Assembly: GCA_964451365.1 (NCBI GenBank)
Contig: CAYVIB010000007.1
Location: 98,922-162,921, forward strand
Reading direction: 5' to 3'
Length of the DNA: 64,000 nucleotides
Source of the DNA: CAYVIB01 sp964451365
GTDB taxonomy: Bacteria > Pseudomonadota > Gammaproteobacteria > Pseudomonadales > Cellvibrionaceae
Translations under genes and position numbers: made by a program
Notes under the pieces: model-generated
Seen by the model: the letters and a program-made list of their open reading frames with translations, nothing else
The model's database searches: none
What the model was told of the DNA's origin: nothing
Shown: piece after piece, positions 1 to 8,889 of the stretch
Numbering within the stretch: the stretch's first letter is position 1
Layout of the letters: every line of letters begins with the position of its first letter

Positions 1-1
1 C

Positions 2-172
2 ACCGCGGTAGATTTGCCCCGATACCAGCTCTACTCAAGCAGTATCAAATTCGCTTTTTTGGTGGGTGTTGCAGGAGGGATAACTGTTCTACAAGTACTC
101 CTGGTCAACAGGTATTTGAAAAATCACCGCTCCAGCGCCATTCGCACCCTCGGGTACTACCTGGGTGGCTGA
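2..172 (+). CDS. C-terminal fragment of a membrane protein (cut by the window edge)
   Basis: An open frame runs from the window edge to a TGA at 170-172 and gives 56 residues. It contains one clear hydrophobic segment of about 19 residues (FAFLVGVAGG...LLV), followed by a basic stretch (NRYLKNHRSS) and a short tail ending YYLGGW. This is the pattern of a last transmembrane helix with a cytoplasmic tail. The upstream part is outside the window, so the family cannot be named. Its position next to the EPS locus would suit a polysaccharide-related membrane protein, but that is inference from location only. Confidence 0.5.
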   Translation, partial: TAVDLPRYQLYSSSIKFAFLVGVAGGITVLQVLLVNRYLKNHRSSAIRTLGYYLGG

Positions 173-804
173 GACGCTTCCCGCGCCGAGCCAGTTGAAA
201 GGCGTTTAAATTGCGCCACCAGGCACACCGATGTGCGCTACCTCCCATGTGCAAACCACATTCAGGCGCCTTAATAGATTTACCGATCAGCGCAAATGCG
301 CGGAACCTGTACTCACCACTTATGTGATAGCATCAACATTTTATCGTGACGCAAATATCGTTTCTTACTATCGTCACCTAAACTCTTTTAATGTCATCTG
401 ATCAAAGTTTCTATTCCCCATGGAAATAAGGCCAGGCAAAAGTGAAGTGCGTCTAGTAATAAAGAAGTCATTGCAATATGCAATCTTAAAAGGTCTATTA
501 TGTTTTGAAAGAGCGGTTGAAATTACCGGGTCTCTTGCCGAAAATAAGTATGATTAGCTCTCGCAGCGCACCAGACAATGGATATAGGGAAATTCGCTGC
601 CATTTCTTCGTAATCAACATGTTTAGCAGTAGTTGTTGTTTATTAACGGCAACCGACGGTATTGAGATTGGTGTCCCGGTAGTGCTGGCGTATGGATGGC
701 CCTTAACCGCTCTTTAGTTGAACTAGTAATATAGTGTCTAAAACTAAATAGGATTTGAAAATAGGCATCAGAACGAACTCTAACGTGTAAAGCGGTGAAA
801 TAAC
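173..804. other. Intergenic region without a convincing gene
   Basis: About 630 bases lie between the partial membrane protein and the secreted protein at 805. The stretch is richer in A+T than its neighbours. A 70-codon open frame at 505-717 has no ribosome binding site and no recognisable composition. At 686-701 there is a weak sigma-54-like arrangement (GG and GC separated by ten bases). I see no RNA gene and no strong terminator after the stop at 172. Confidence 0.5.
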
Positions 805-2574
805 GTGAAATCAATTAAGACTTTATTATTGACGGCAGCTTCCACGGCATGCTTCTATTCAAGTGGTGCTATGGCGGCGTGCGATTGCGGGTCGACCAAC
901 TCCAACAGCCCCTGCTCCGGGCGGGAAATCTCTGTAGAGGTGGGAGACAGTCGCACTGTAGGCTTTTCCTGGGAATTCAATTCCGGAGGTGGTGACGCCT
1001 ACTGCGGGCAGTTTGCCAATGGGGATTACTGGATAGCCCCGCGCGGCTCAAACTCCAACGTCACTGTGACACGGGTCTCGGGCTCGGGTAGTGGCTCGAT
1101 CAGCCTTGACGAAAACCCGCAACTGGAATCCATGGGCCTGCTCGGATCAGACGGATACGGAAACTACAGCGCCCAGGAAAACATCCTGGACGACCTTCCC
1201 TTGAGCTTTAACCGTTCCACTTCGCTGGTTGCGGCCATCCAGAGAAACGAATCAGCCCATGGCCAGTGCGGGACCCGCGCAATCGTTGGTAACTGTGCCG
1301 AAGCCTACCACGTCGTCACGGTGCTTGATGAGGTTCCACCCAATGCCGGCTCGACGGTACTGCGTCCCAGTATTGATGAAACATCCAAGGAGTTGCTCAC
1401 TCTTTCGGATTTCGATCTCAGTCGAATTCCAGCCAAATCCTTCCTCAATGGTACGAGCAGCACGGGCCTGGAAAGAATCAGGCAGAAGTGGTCCCACAGC
1501 ACTGAAATCCTCTCGCTTCTCGATAGCTCCGGCCGCTACTACTCCGAAGGTGGACGAGCCTTTCGGGCCAATTTGCTGGTGGATGATTATGCCGCCGGCG
1601 TGGCCTCCAGCTGGTATAGCGACTTGATGACGCTAATGTCAAACGATAATTCTCTCGCGGAAAAGCAGTCTGCCGTGGCCGCCATGATCACCTACGGTAA
1701 AGATCTGTATTTCTCAATGTACGACGGGGATCAACGAGTACGTAACTGGGGCGCCGGTGCCGGACAACACTTGGGTAAATTTCCCGCCGCCGTCCTGTTC
1801 GCCGCCTTGGCCAAGGATAGCCGCTACGGCGATAACCTCCAGAAAACCAGTTCCACCTTGCTTGGCTTCGCGGACCTGAGGGGCCCCCACGAACTGGAGC
1901 AAGTCAATAGCGGCGTGAACGGCCCGGTTTGGGGTGATTTTCCGGATGAAATGTCAACCACCGAAGTGGGCTCCTACTGGGCCAGCTTACTGCAGTCCCA
2001 GTGTTTCGACGGCGCTACCGGAAGCTGCAACCCGAATATTGGCAAGAAAACCCAACGTGACCCGTATGGCTATATAGATGGCCCACCAAACAAGCCAGGC
2101 ACAAGCTATATGGCGGTATCCATTGGCGCCCAACGGGGCCTGGTGGCGACTATGTTCCTGATCCCTGAAGTCTGCGCAATCGTCGACAGTCCTGATTTGG
2201 TCAAATATGTCGATCGCGTTCACAACCATGGTATCCAAACAGCCAATGACCCGTGTGCTCCGCCCGATCCCCGAGAAGATCCGGACAGCTGTGATGCTTA
2301 CCGCAGCCAGGGCTGCCGCTATTACGGCCTGAGCAATACCGGCACCGCAACATGGGGACCGGACCCGGCCAACCCGTCACAATGTATCCGGAACAGATCC
2401 GGCCAAAACGGCAGGTTTCCCGCTGATAACGGAAGAAGACTGAACTATCAGTTCACATCCTCACAAGTAGAGGATAGCTGGGACCAAATACGAGGCAATA
2501 CCAGTTCAATCGACTGTGTTGTTGCCCGGATTATGCCCCCGTCGAATCTTCGGGTTACTCCGCAAGACGACTAA
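805..2574 (+). CDS. Secreted protein of unknown function at the EPS locus edge
   Basis: The product has 589 residues and starts at GTG. A signal peptide is clear (residues 1 to about 24, ending SSGAMA before ACDCGS), so it is exported. The N-terminal third is rich in Gly and Ser and contains cysteines that could form disulfides. The middle (about 250-450) is helical in composition, with Trp- and Tyr-rich stretches such as NWGAGAGQHLGKFPAAVL, reminiscent of toroid-fold polysaccharide enzymes; that resemblance is a guess, as no catalytic motif is recognised. The C-terminal part has many Cys, Pro and Asp residues. The gene converges on the alginate-lyase-like gene at 3286-4692, and both flank the EPS cluster, so a role in polymer processing is possible. 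It has its own terminator. The ribosome binding site is weak. Confidence 0.8.
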   Translation: MKSIKTLLLTAASTACFYSSGAMAACDCGSTNSNSPCSGREISVEVGDSRTVGFSWEFNSGGGDAYCGQFANGDYWIAPRGSNSNVTVTRVSGSGSGSISLDENPQLESMGLLGSDGYGNYSAQENILDDLPLSFNRSTSLVAAIQRNESAHGQCGTRAIVGNCAEAYHVVTVLDEVPPNAGSTVLRPSIDETSKELLTLSDFDLSRIPAKSFLNGTSSTGLERIRQKWSHSTEILSLLDSSGRYYSEGGRAFRANLLVDDYAAGVASSWYSDLMTLMSNDNSLAEKQSAVAAMITYGKDLYFSMYDGDQRVRNWGAGAGQHLGKFPAAVLFAALAKDSRYGDNLQKTSSTLLGFADLRGPHELEQVNSGVNGPVWGDFPDEMSTTEVGSYWASLLQSQCFDGATGSCNPNIGKKTQRDPYGYIDGPPNKPGTSYMAVSIGAQRGLVATMFLIPEVCAIVDSPDLVKYVDRVHNHGIQTANDPCAPPDPREDPDSCDAYRSQGCRYYGLSNTGTATWGPDPANPSQCIRNRSGQNGRFPADNGRRLNYQFTSSQVEDSWDQIRGNTSSIDCVVARIMPPSNLRVTPQDD

Positions 2575-2594
2575 GTTTTCTCTCCGAGAAACAC

Positions 2595-2629
2595 AAAAAG
2601 GCATCTGATACAAGCAGATGCCTTTTTTT
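2595..2629 (+). terminator. Rho-independent terminator of the secreted protein gene
   Basis: A perfect stem of GGCATCTG pairing with CAGATGCC, loop ATACAAG, sits about 20 bases after the stop at 2574. It is preceded by a run of A and followed by seven T, so it could also act on the opposite strand. Confidence 0.9.
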
Positions 2630-3221
2630 ATGCCCGATATTAATCCCTGCGCAGAGATCGACTCAGGTTGTGGAAGGCGAAGCGAACAAGCCGCCTCCGC
2701 GCATACACGCCGGTGTTTGGAATTAAAAGTAACATCCGCAGGCATAGCCTTCGGTATTGGACAAGGATAGACTCAATTGAAAAATCCGGAATGCCTGTGA
2801 GGACGTGAGCGTGGTGCGCATGTATAAAGTATTTTGCAGCTGCGCGGTCTCGCCTCTTCAAATTATTCCCGACTGTAGAGTGCCATTATCCGGAACCTCA
2901 ATTACTGGTCATACGCCGGAAAAGTCTCACGGGTTTCAGATGGATTCACGGATTTGGTTTCTGCCCCCGTATTAAAAAATACGCCTGGCCGGAACCTATC
3001 TCATAGCTGAGTAGCAGAACCTTCTTTCATAGTGTCAATGATCGGGCCGCGCAGATTTACTATTAGGGCCTATTAACAGGCCCTAACAACGATGGATAAG
3101 AATCAGATAATCCTTAGCGATTACCCGTGCGCGCACTTGTTTAAGCGAAACTCTTTTTTATGACCGTGCCAACGATCCGGTCGATCCGGATTCGGCAATA
3201 GTAGTTAATTTTTTTGAACCT
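2630..3221. other. Convergent intergenic region with one strong hairpin
   Basis: This stretch separates two convergent secreted-protein genes. I see no convincing coding frame. The only clear structure is a perfect 9-base inverted repeat at 3063-3086 (TTAGGGCCT, six-base loop, AGGCCCTAA), which has no T run and is therefore not a standard terminator. Confidence 0.5.
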
Positions 3222-3254
3222 AAAAAAAAGCACCTGCGTGAACAGGTGCTTTTT
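3222..3254 (-). terminator. Rho-independent terminator of the alginate-lyase-like gene
   Basis: The stem AGCACCTG/CAGGTGCT with a 6-base loop lies 30 bases after the minus-strand stop at 3286. On the minus strand it is followed by eight U. The A and T tracts on both sides make it potentially bidirectional. Confidence 0.88.
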
Positions 3255-3285
3255 GAGAACCGGTCGAAATGGGCCAGGCGCTTTT

Positions 3286-4692
3286 CTATTCTGATGCCGG
3301 TGGAACAGCTTCAACATCGACCTCCGTCGGAGGTTTTGGCCGCCGGGCAACAACTTCCGGCAAATCACCGGTAACCAGGGACACCGGTCCGATCCCCTGC
3401 ATGACAACCTGGTTCCTCGCGGCCCTGTCGCGAGCGCGAGTGTAAAGCACTTCCCGATCACCGCTAACCCAGTCATTACCCACCAGCATTTCGTAAAGAA
3501 AACGGAAAAATACGGGGTCGGTGGTTTCCTCCGGATCAGGGGGAGTCCGGTCGCCCGCACCGTACGGCGCGTAATAATCATAGGCGTCGACAATGGATCC
3601 CCCGCTGGTGCCGGCAAAGGTCCAGTAGTTATCTCCTTTGTGAGTTTCCGCTATCTGCGCCACAAGCGTGAGCGCCCACAGACTGAAATGGCCATAGAAC
3701 ATTCCCTTGTGCTCGTCCGCCCTTACGCGTTGATCATAAACTTCACCACTTTCAGCAATTGCCCGGCCTATCTGAGCCTGAAAAAAGGAAGGGTTCGCGT
3801 AGGGGCCACTGTGCCCGTCATCGTATCTACCACCGGAAATCGCATAAGACCAGATCTCGTCATCATTCAATGCCGCCGCCACAGCCGCCAGACCAGCAAG
3901 GCCCCAACTCAGGTGGTTGTCGTTTCGATAGCGGGTGTAGGCGCTTGAGCCGGTATGCAAATCCGCCCAGCGTGTCCAGGCGTGAAAACCGGCATTGGTG
4001 GCCGGCAGCAATTCGTTGCGCAACCAATTTGCCAACTGCGACTGCTCCTGCGCATTTAACGAATAGCCGTTTCGGGTCAGGATGGCATACGTGTCACTAA
4101 AGTTAATCAGCCCGTAAGCCTGCCATATACTGTCCAGGGCCATGTTCCAGGAATTATTACAGAACCCCTCCTCGACACCGTCGAAACTGGCGGATTGGAA
4201 ATTAATATTGAAGTCGTAGAAGTTAACCAGGGTCGACTGTTGCGCCCAGGCCAACATGTAGTCTTTCGCCTTGTCGGCATAAGCAGTATCACCGGACAAC
4301 AGATACGCCACGGCGAGATTGCGCGCTTCGCTGGACTCCTGCCCAAGTTTATCGACAAGATCTTTAAGGGAATCGTCTTCCCCTCCGGACGCGCCACACC
4401 AACCAAAGCTTATGTTGGCTATGTTGTCCATCTGAAACGGATCCGGCTCGTCGTCCAGTAACGATGAAGCAACGCCTCTGAATGTGTTGTAAAAGGAAGC
4501 ATAAGGCTCAATATCTTCCGCAATCCGGCGTTTGACTTCCACCAGATTGGCACGACTGACGAATAGCGACGGAGATAAATCACAGTTTGACGTGCCACCG
4601 CACTGGGCCAGGCTCGTTTGCGGCAGGACAAACACGGAGAAAGATAAACACAGTCCAAGCCGATAGCCGGCGGAGCGACGCAGGAATTTCAT
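3286..4692 (-). CDS. Secreted alginate-lyase-family protein
   Basis: The product has 468 residues. The signal peptide covers residues 1-29 (ends PQTSLA). The body matches the all-helical alginate lyase fold (Pfam Alginate_lyase family): NNSW at 179-182 and RNDNH at 256-260 correspond to the Asn/His motifs that contact substrate in that family, and DEHKGMFYGHFSL lies further on. Such domains cleave uronic-acid polymers by beta-elimination in the periplasm or outside the cell. In EPS loci they commonly trim the polymer or clear stray chains. The start is an ATG preceded by AGAGGG at 7-base spacing. It is the last gene of the minus-strand EPS set and has its own terminator. The substrate cannot be read from sequence; alginate itself is not implied, since no alginate genes are nearby. 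Confidence 0.85.
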   Translation of the reverse strand: MKFLRRSAGYRLGLCLSFSVFVLPQTSLAQCGGTSNCDLSPSLFVSRANLVEVKRRIAEDIEPYASFYNTFRGVASSLLDDEPDPFQMDNIANISFGWCGASGGEDDSLKDLVDKLGQESSEARNLAVAYLLSGDTAYADKAKDYMLAWAQQSTLVNFYDFNINFQSASFDGVEEGFCNNSWNMALDSIWQAYGLINFSDTYAILTRNGYSLNAQEQSQLANWLRNELLPATNAGFHAWTRWADLHTGSSAYTRYRNDNHLSWGLAGLAAVAAALNDDEIWSYAISGGRYDDGHSGPYANPSFFQAQIGRAIAESGEVYDQRVRADEHKGMFYGHFSLWALTLVAQIAETHKGDNYWTFAGTSGGSIVDAYDYYAPYGAGDRTPPDPEETTDPVFFRFLYEMLVGNDWVSGDREVLYTRARDRAARNQVVMQGIGPVSLVTGDLPEVVARRPKPPTEVDVEAVPPASE

Positions 4693-4756
4693 TCTTCAAC
4701 CCTCTGTAAACGTTCAATTCCATTCTACGCCACACAGGTATTCCGGACTGAGAAGG

Positions 4757-5500
4757 CTACCTAATTTTATCTTTCACCGAGGAGATGATCTCCAGGTTTA
4801 CCTTCGCGTTACTGCTGTCCAGTTCCTGGTCAAACGGAAAATCCGTTTCAATCAGGCTTTTGATCGGAGCGTTCCACCACTGGGAGCGCATCATCTCTTC
4901 TTTAGTTTGCTCGTCGAAACGATCACATATAAATTTGGCAGGGTTGCCGCCGATCACGGTAAACGGCTTGACATCCTTGGTCACCACGGCGCCCGCGCCA
5001 ATAATGGCACCATCACCTATTTCCCCGCATCCCGGAAGAATGGTTACCCGTTGCCCAATCCACACGTCATTTCCAATCTTCAGGGGATTGTCGTGATGCA
5101 ATTCAATCGTATCGGCTTCCACAAGTCCCAGGCGACGGTTGAAAAAGAAAGGGTGTTGCGAAAGGCGACGATAAGGATGGTTGCGACGCAGAATACAAAG
5201 CTCCGCAGCTATTGAACAATAATTGCCCATTGTGGCGCCCGGCGGCAGCAGGCCGGGAATAAAACAGCCGTAAGAATAAGCGCCAATTTCAACCTGGTGA
5301 TAGTCCCGAAACAAACGTCGCAATGTGACAGAGAAGCAGTCACCACCTTCAATTTTCCTGCACAGCCGGATGATGAACTTCCTCAGCACCCGCACCCTGT
5401 ACAACTGGTGTAACAATCCTGAAAGTGGTGACAGCGCGTTTCGTTCGTTATCCTCAGCCCAGGTAATGTTTCTTGGCGTATGCAAGTAACTATCGCTCAT
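4757..5500 (-). CDS. Left-handed beta-helix O-acyltransferase (CatB/WcaF-like)
   Basis: The product has 247 residues. Hexapeptide repeats typical of the left-handed beta-helix acyltransferases cover about residues 70-205, including VEIGAYSYG, IGNDVWIGQRVTILPG and IGDGAIIGAGAVVTKDV. The segment RRNHPYRRLSQHPFF corresponds to the loop before the active-site His in CatB/WcaF-type O-acetyltransferases. The likely job is acetylation of a sugar on the EPS repeat unit, using acetyl-CoA in the cytoplasm. The gene follows the FrhB/pyruvyl-transferase pair on the same strand after a gap of about 690 bases. Its start lies in a 13-base tandem repeat that holds four ATG codons in three different frames. 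No clear Shine-Dalgarno sequence precedes it. Confidence 0.88.
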   Translation of the reverse strand: MSDSYLHTPRNITWAEDNERNALSPLSGLLHQLYRVRVLRKFIIRLCRKIEGGDCFSVTLRRLFRDYHQVEIGAYSYGCFIPGLLPPGATMGNYCSIAAELCILRRNHPYRRLSQHPFFFNRRLGLVEADTIELHHDNPLKIGNDVWIGQRVTILPGCGEIGDGAIIGAGAVVTKDVKPFTVIGGNPAKFICDRFDEQTKEEMMRSQWWNAPIKSLIETDFPFDQELDSSNAKVNLEIISSVKDKIR

Positions 5501-5539
5501 CTTGGTCGTTCATCTTGGTCGCTCATCTTGGTCGCTCAT
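5494..5539 (-). repeat. 13-base tandem repeat carrying successive ATG codons
   Basis: The minus strand reads ATGAGCGACCAAG twice, then ATGAACGACCAAG, then the true start ATGAGCGATAG. This is three full units and one partial unit, with ATG first bases at 5539, 5526, 5513 and 5500. Only the 5500 ATG opens the acyltransferase frame. The 5539 ATG is in the same phase but meets TGA within the repeat. Confidence 0.85.
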
Positions 5540-6185
5540 TTGTTTTGCCCATTGTTATTGAGCAACAGCTCATAAAATAGCGGTGGATTTCCACCCGCGT
5601 CCTTTTACCCGCAACTCTTTTATTTAACAAAGGCCGGCATGACGGAACAACCGAACGAATTTTTTGGAGGGTACGGTCTGAATTGCAGGCTTTGAACAGT
5701 AAAGACGTAACTAACCGGGTCGCCATTGCGCTGCCAGCTTGTGCAAATTTTACAACGCTTCTCATAAATGAATTTAAGACCTTAACGGTTCTCGAAGGAT
5801 TATTGAGGCGACGAGATAATACCGCGGCCATCATATCGGCCCATACAACTTCCGTACCTAAAGCGGAAAAAAATCTTAAGGAAAATGTAACCATGTTTTT
5901 CCGTCGGGCGATATCAACATACAGCGATAAATGGAGCGATTTCAACGTGGGAATTGGTCGTCAGTTCACAATATTTCCAAAATCGTTCTTAATTACTGAT
6001 TGACCGGAATAAAACCACAATAGCAGCGCAAGCTAGCGGGGAGGGATTATAAAGATGAATCGTTTCAAGACAAACCTTTCTCTACGCAAATAAACTGAAA
6101 CCGTCGGTACTGGACAAGCATATATTGCCAAGCGCCCCGGTTTTGTAAGCTTTTCCCGGAAAATGACTCGATAGCCTTTTGTGCT
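5540..6185. other. Intergenic region inside the EPS locus
   Basis: About 650 A+T-rich bases lie between the FrhB-like gene and the acyltransferase. Open frames of 106 codons (5683-6003, plus) and 140 codons (5523-5945, minus) exist. Neither has a ribosome binding site or a composition like the neighbouring genes, and they overlap each other. The region could carry the acyltransferase promoter. I see no clear terminator after the stop at 6186. Confidence 0.45.
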
Positions 6186-7436
6186 TTAAATCACGCTTTG
6201 GGATCGCTTTAGTTTTTTGTTTTTAATTCGCTTGGCCGTTCCTGTTAACGATTGGATTTTTTCTTTTGCACTTAATTGGGTCAGCCAAAAGCGGAAAGTT
6301 TCCATTCCCAAATAACGGGGAACCGCCGCGCCCGCCAGCCGCAGTGCAAGCTGTCGCCCCCACAGGCCACCTCGTGTCTTCATCAAATTGGGCTGGGAGC
6401 GAGGTAACAGGGTGTTATCCCTGGTTTCAAGCACGATATATCCGGCATCGGCCGCGTCACGTAAAAATTTTAACCCTTTGGCTGTCCGGATGACAATTAA
6501 CGACTTACCATGTTCGCCTGGTTGTATTTCCCTGTACCAGGGGTCACCTACCGCGATATCGGCGAATTCCCCGGTGTGGTCAGGGCAAATGTAGCACCGC
6601 CACTGGCGGTATTTCTGCAAAAAACCCCACGAATTTGCATAGGTGAGTTCGCGGGATTCGCTCTGTCCATCGTCACCGGAGGCGGTGGCACGCCACATGC
6701 CTGGCCAGCCTTCCCCGCGATATTTCAAACTTGTCAGCTTTTCGGCAGGCAAACCCTCGCGTTCAACCAGTGTTTTGTTGCCACGGGTGGAAGGAACGCC
6801 CGCGCAAAAGAAACCGATTTTAATAGCGATCTTTGCGGCAAGCACTTTATTGATTTTTTCAACATTGTTCAGGGCGGCCACATCACATGGTTTGCCGATG
6901 AACACTGAAGTGCCGTCACGATTTGTTATTTCATTCAGGCTTTCGCATGGGCTGGCCGGCGCATACCGCGAGCCGGTGCGCGACAGGAGGTCTTCTTTTG
7001 AAGCGCTGTAAACTGTTTTATTCAGGTAGGGAATATCTTTATCCGCACCGGTATGCAACACACCCGTTGCGCCCTCTTTTTCCAGTGCATAGAGAGCCAA
7101 TGCCGTTGCCGCTCCGCCACTCGATCCGCGGAAACGGATTTCCTCGTCGGCGGCATAACCTTCCCAGACTTCGTAGACGGGACCCCATCCCGGCATCAGT
7201 TTCCTGTCGAGTTCCGGGTCGGCAGTGTCGAATGTGTGTTTAAGAGTGTGCCCGGGACAGACGCCGAAGGCGCTGCCGTCGGATTCGGCGGGGTTGCTTT
7301 TCAATTGCGGCCGACGGCCGATTTCTTCGAGATCCACCATTTTATAGCGGTTGGGCTCCACGCTTTCGCACGCCCCACAACCCGTACACAACTGATAGTT
7401 TACGACATCTTCTATCGTCTTTATTGGGATGCTCAT
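6186..7436 (-). CDS. Coenzyme F420 hydrogenase/dehydrogenase beta-subunit family protein (EPS-linked)
   Basis: The product has 416 residues. The N terminus has a ferredoxin-like cluster CTGCGAC (residues 17-23), and further Cys residues lie at FGVCPG and YICPDHTG. The segments RGSSGGAATALALYAL and FIGKPCDVAALNN are signature stretches of the FrhB/FdhB beta-subunit family. Members outside methanogens bind flavin and iron-sulfur clusters. They often sit beside polysaccharide pyruvyl transferases in EPS clusters, as here, where the gene follows the pyruvyl transferase by 50 bases. The likely role is a redox partner or modifier in sugar decoration. The exact reaction is unknown for this subgroup, and F420 itself is not implied. 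Confidence 0.88.
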   Translation of the reverse strand: MSIPIKTIEDVVNYQLCTGCGACESVEPNRYKMVDLEEIGRRPQLKSNPAESDGSAFGVCPGHTLKHTFDTADPELDRKLMPGWGPVYEVWEGYAADEEIRFRGSSGGAATALALYALEKEGATGVLHTGADKDIPYLNKTVYSASKEDLLSRTGSRYAPASPCESLNEITNRDGTSVFIGKPCDVAALNNVEKINKVLAAKIAIKIGFFCAGVPSTRGNKTLVEREGLPAEKLTSLKYRGEGWPGMWRATASGDDGQSESRELTYANSWGFLQKYRQWRCYICPDHTGEFADIAVGDPWYREIQPGEHGKSLIVIRTAKGLKFLRDAADAGYIVLETRDNTLLPRSQPNLMKTRGGLWGRQLALRLAGAAVPRYLGMETFRFWLTQLSAKEKIQSLTGTAKRIKNKKLKRSQSVI

Positions 7437-7486
7437 CTATCCACCCGCTCCAAAACCAATCAAATAAATACGCCAAATGGTCATGA

Positions 7487-8743
7487 TTATATATGTGCAA
7501 GAATATCCGCGAATTGTTCCATACTGCGCTTGCGCACAGCCGAAATGGTGGTTTGCAGTACCTTCGCTATTTCCCCGCGGTTTTCCCAGGACGCAACCAG
7601 ATTTGAAATCATTCCGTCTGTCGTTTCAGCTCTTGCGTCATATGCCGCGGCTTCTTGCCCCGCACTTTCAAAAACCCCTTTGAACTTACCGCTGTATGCG
7701 ATTGCCGCGGTGGGCACCGTGCTGGAAAGCGACGCAATAGTGGAGTGCATGCGGGTTCCGCAGAACCAGGAACAGCGGGATATCACACCTTTGATATCAC
7801 ATTGATCAAAATCCCCACCGATCACATGTATCCGGTGATGGAATTTTTCCGGCATCATGTTTTTAACCGTTTCACAGGCAAATATATCGGACTCGTAGTG
7901 TCCGGGAGGCGCAAGCACGTGGGGAACGAGCCACACCTGACCCTCCGAATTTGCCAGGATATGCTCCAGCGTTTGAATGATCACCTGCGGATAATCCAGG
8001 GAAATTTTATACTGCGATTTTGCCCGCTCCGGCTGATTAAAGATCAATCCACTGACGTTTATCCCGAATATTTCCCCGGCCGGTTCAGCTTGCGGCAAAA
8101 TACCCCGGCGCACCAGGCTTTCTCCATCCGTGGCCGGCAGGATAAATGCCACGTCAACGGCCTGCTGGTGCCGCGAGGAATCATAATCGTCGCCCAGCAG
8201 TTCCTTGAGATACTCAAACGAATATTTGTCACGGGCGTAAGCGAGTGTCGAGCGCTTTACGATGTTCGCCGCGATTCCCTTGTACCGTGGGTTGTCGAAC
8301 GGCCCGTATGTCTGGGGAAGAAGCACAAGCGGAATATTGTTTTGCAGCGCGATTTTTTTCGGAAAAACGATTGCATCAAACCGGCGCTTTTCATACAGGT
8401 CGGTAAAGCTGTCGCCCCCGCTGATATCGAGAATAGCCCGACTTTCACGAAATGTTTTGCCTTCCCGGGTCAGCGATGGCATTAAACGGGAAACCCAATA
8501 GATATTGGTAAACGAAGAGCTGTCGTAAAAGCGGTTGGAGTGTTTTGCGCCGAGCAGGTCGCAAGCCCCCTGCGCTCCCACTTGATATGCACCTGATTTC
8601 AGGCCCTTCCCATGGCTCAGAATCTTGATATTCAGTTTAGCGTTCTGGGACAACAGATTGGATACCACCGAATAACACAGCGCCGAAACCCCCAAGTTTC
8701 CCGTATCCGGCGCGGCACCCGCCAGAATAATGTCGTGACTCAC
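7487..8743 (-). CDS. Polysaccharide pyruvyl transferase family protein
   Basis: The product has 418 residues. The N terminus (GAAPDTGNLGVSALCYSV) is the glycine-rich opening of the PS_pyruv_trans family. The mid region (LPQTYGPFDNPRYKG) and the late motif (CSWFCGTRMHSTIASLS) are also typical. Family members such as CsaB and WcaK transfer pyruvate from phosphoenolpyruvate as a ketal onto a sugar, giving the polymer negative charge. The start is GTG with GAGGA six bases upstream. It lies directly before the FrhB-like gene, a common pairing. The acceptor sugar cannot be told from sequence. Confidence 0.9.
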   Translation of the reverse strand: MSHDIILAGAAPDTGNLGVSALCYSVVSNLLSQNAKLNIKILSHGKGLKSGAYQVGAQGACDLLGAKHSNRFYDSSSFTNIYWVSRLMPSLTREGKTFRESRAILDISGGDSFTDLYEKRRFDAIVFPKKIALQNNIPLVLLPQTYGPFDNPRYKGIAANIVKRSTLAYARDKYSFEYLKELLGDDYDSSRHQQAVDVAFILPATDGESLVRRGILPQAEPAGEIFGINVSGLIFNQPERAKSQYKISLDYPQVIIQTLEHILANSEGQVWLVPHVLAPPGHYESDIFACETVKNMMPEKFHHRIHVIGGDFDQCDIKGVISRCSWFCGTRMHSTIASLSSTVPTAAIAYSGKFKGVFESAGQEAAAYDARAETTDGMISNLVASWENRGEIAKVLQTTISAVRKRSMEQFADILAHI

Positions 8744-8842
8744 GTAAAATCCTCAGATTATTTGTTATATCCGGTATTACCGGTAAGAATGATTATATGG
8801 AACCCAGTCCTCTAAAACCCAGTCCGGATTCCAGCAGGTCCG

Positions 8843-8860
8843 GCCGGCGTTTGCGCCGGC
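8843..8860. repeat. Intercistronic hairpin with two exclusive folds
   Basis: The arms GCCGGCG and CGCCGGC pair around TTTG. An overlapping alternative pairs CGTTTG (8848-8853) with CAAACG (8860-8865). It lies in the 146-base gap between the chain-length gene and the pyruvyl transferase. There is no T run, so processing, pausing or mRNA protection is more likely than simple termination. Confidence 0.45.
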
Positions 8861-8889
8861 AAACGAACCTGCACAGCCCCTCAATATCC

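Noticed and set aside
686..701. Sigma-54-like spacing TGGC-N8-GGC upstream of the 805 gene
   Set aside because: The -12 element lacks the TTGC pattern, and this degree of match is frequent by chance.
505..717. A 70-codon plus-strand frame before the secreted protein gene
   Set aside because: It has no ribosome binding site, no domain and unremarkable composition; a minus-strand frame overlaps it equally well.
5523..6003. Frames of 140 codons (minus) and 106 codons (plus) in the EPS gap
   Set aside because: They overlap each other, lack ribosome binding sites and do not resemble proteins in composition.
2753..6121. A shared 18-base stretch, TCGGTAYTGGACAAGSATA-like, at about 2752 and 6102
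   Set aside because: Two mismatches over 18 bases are expected many times by chance in a window of this size, and no context links the two sites.
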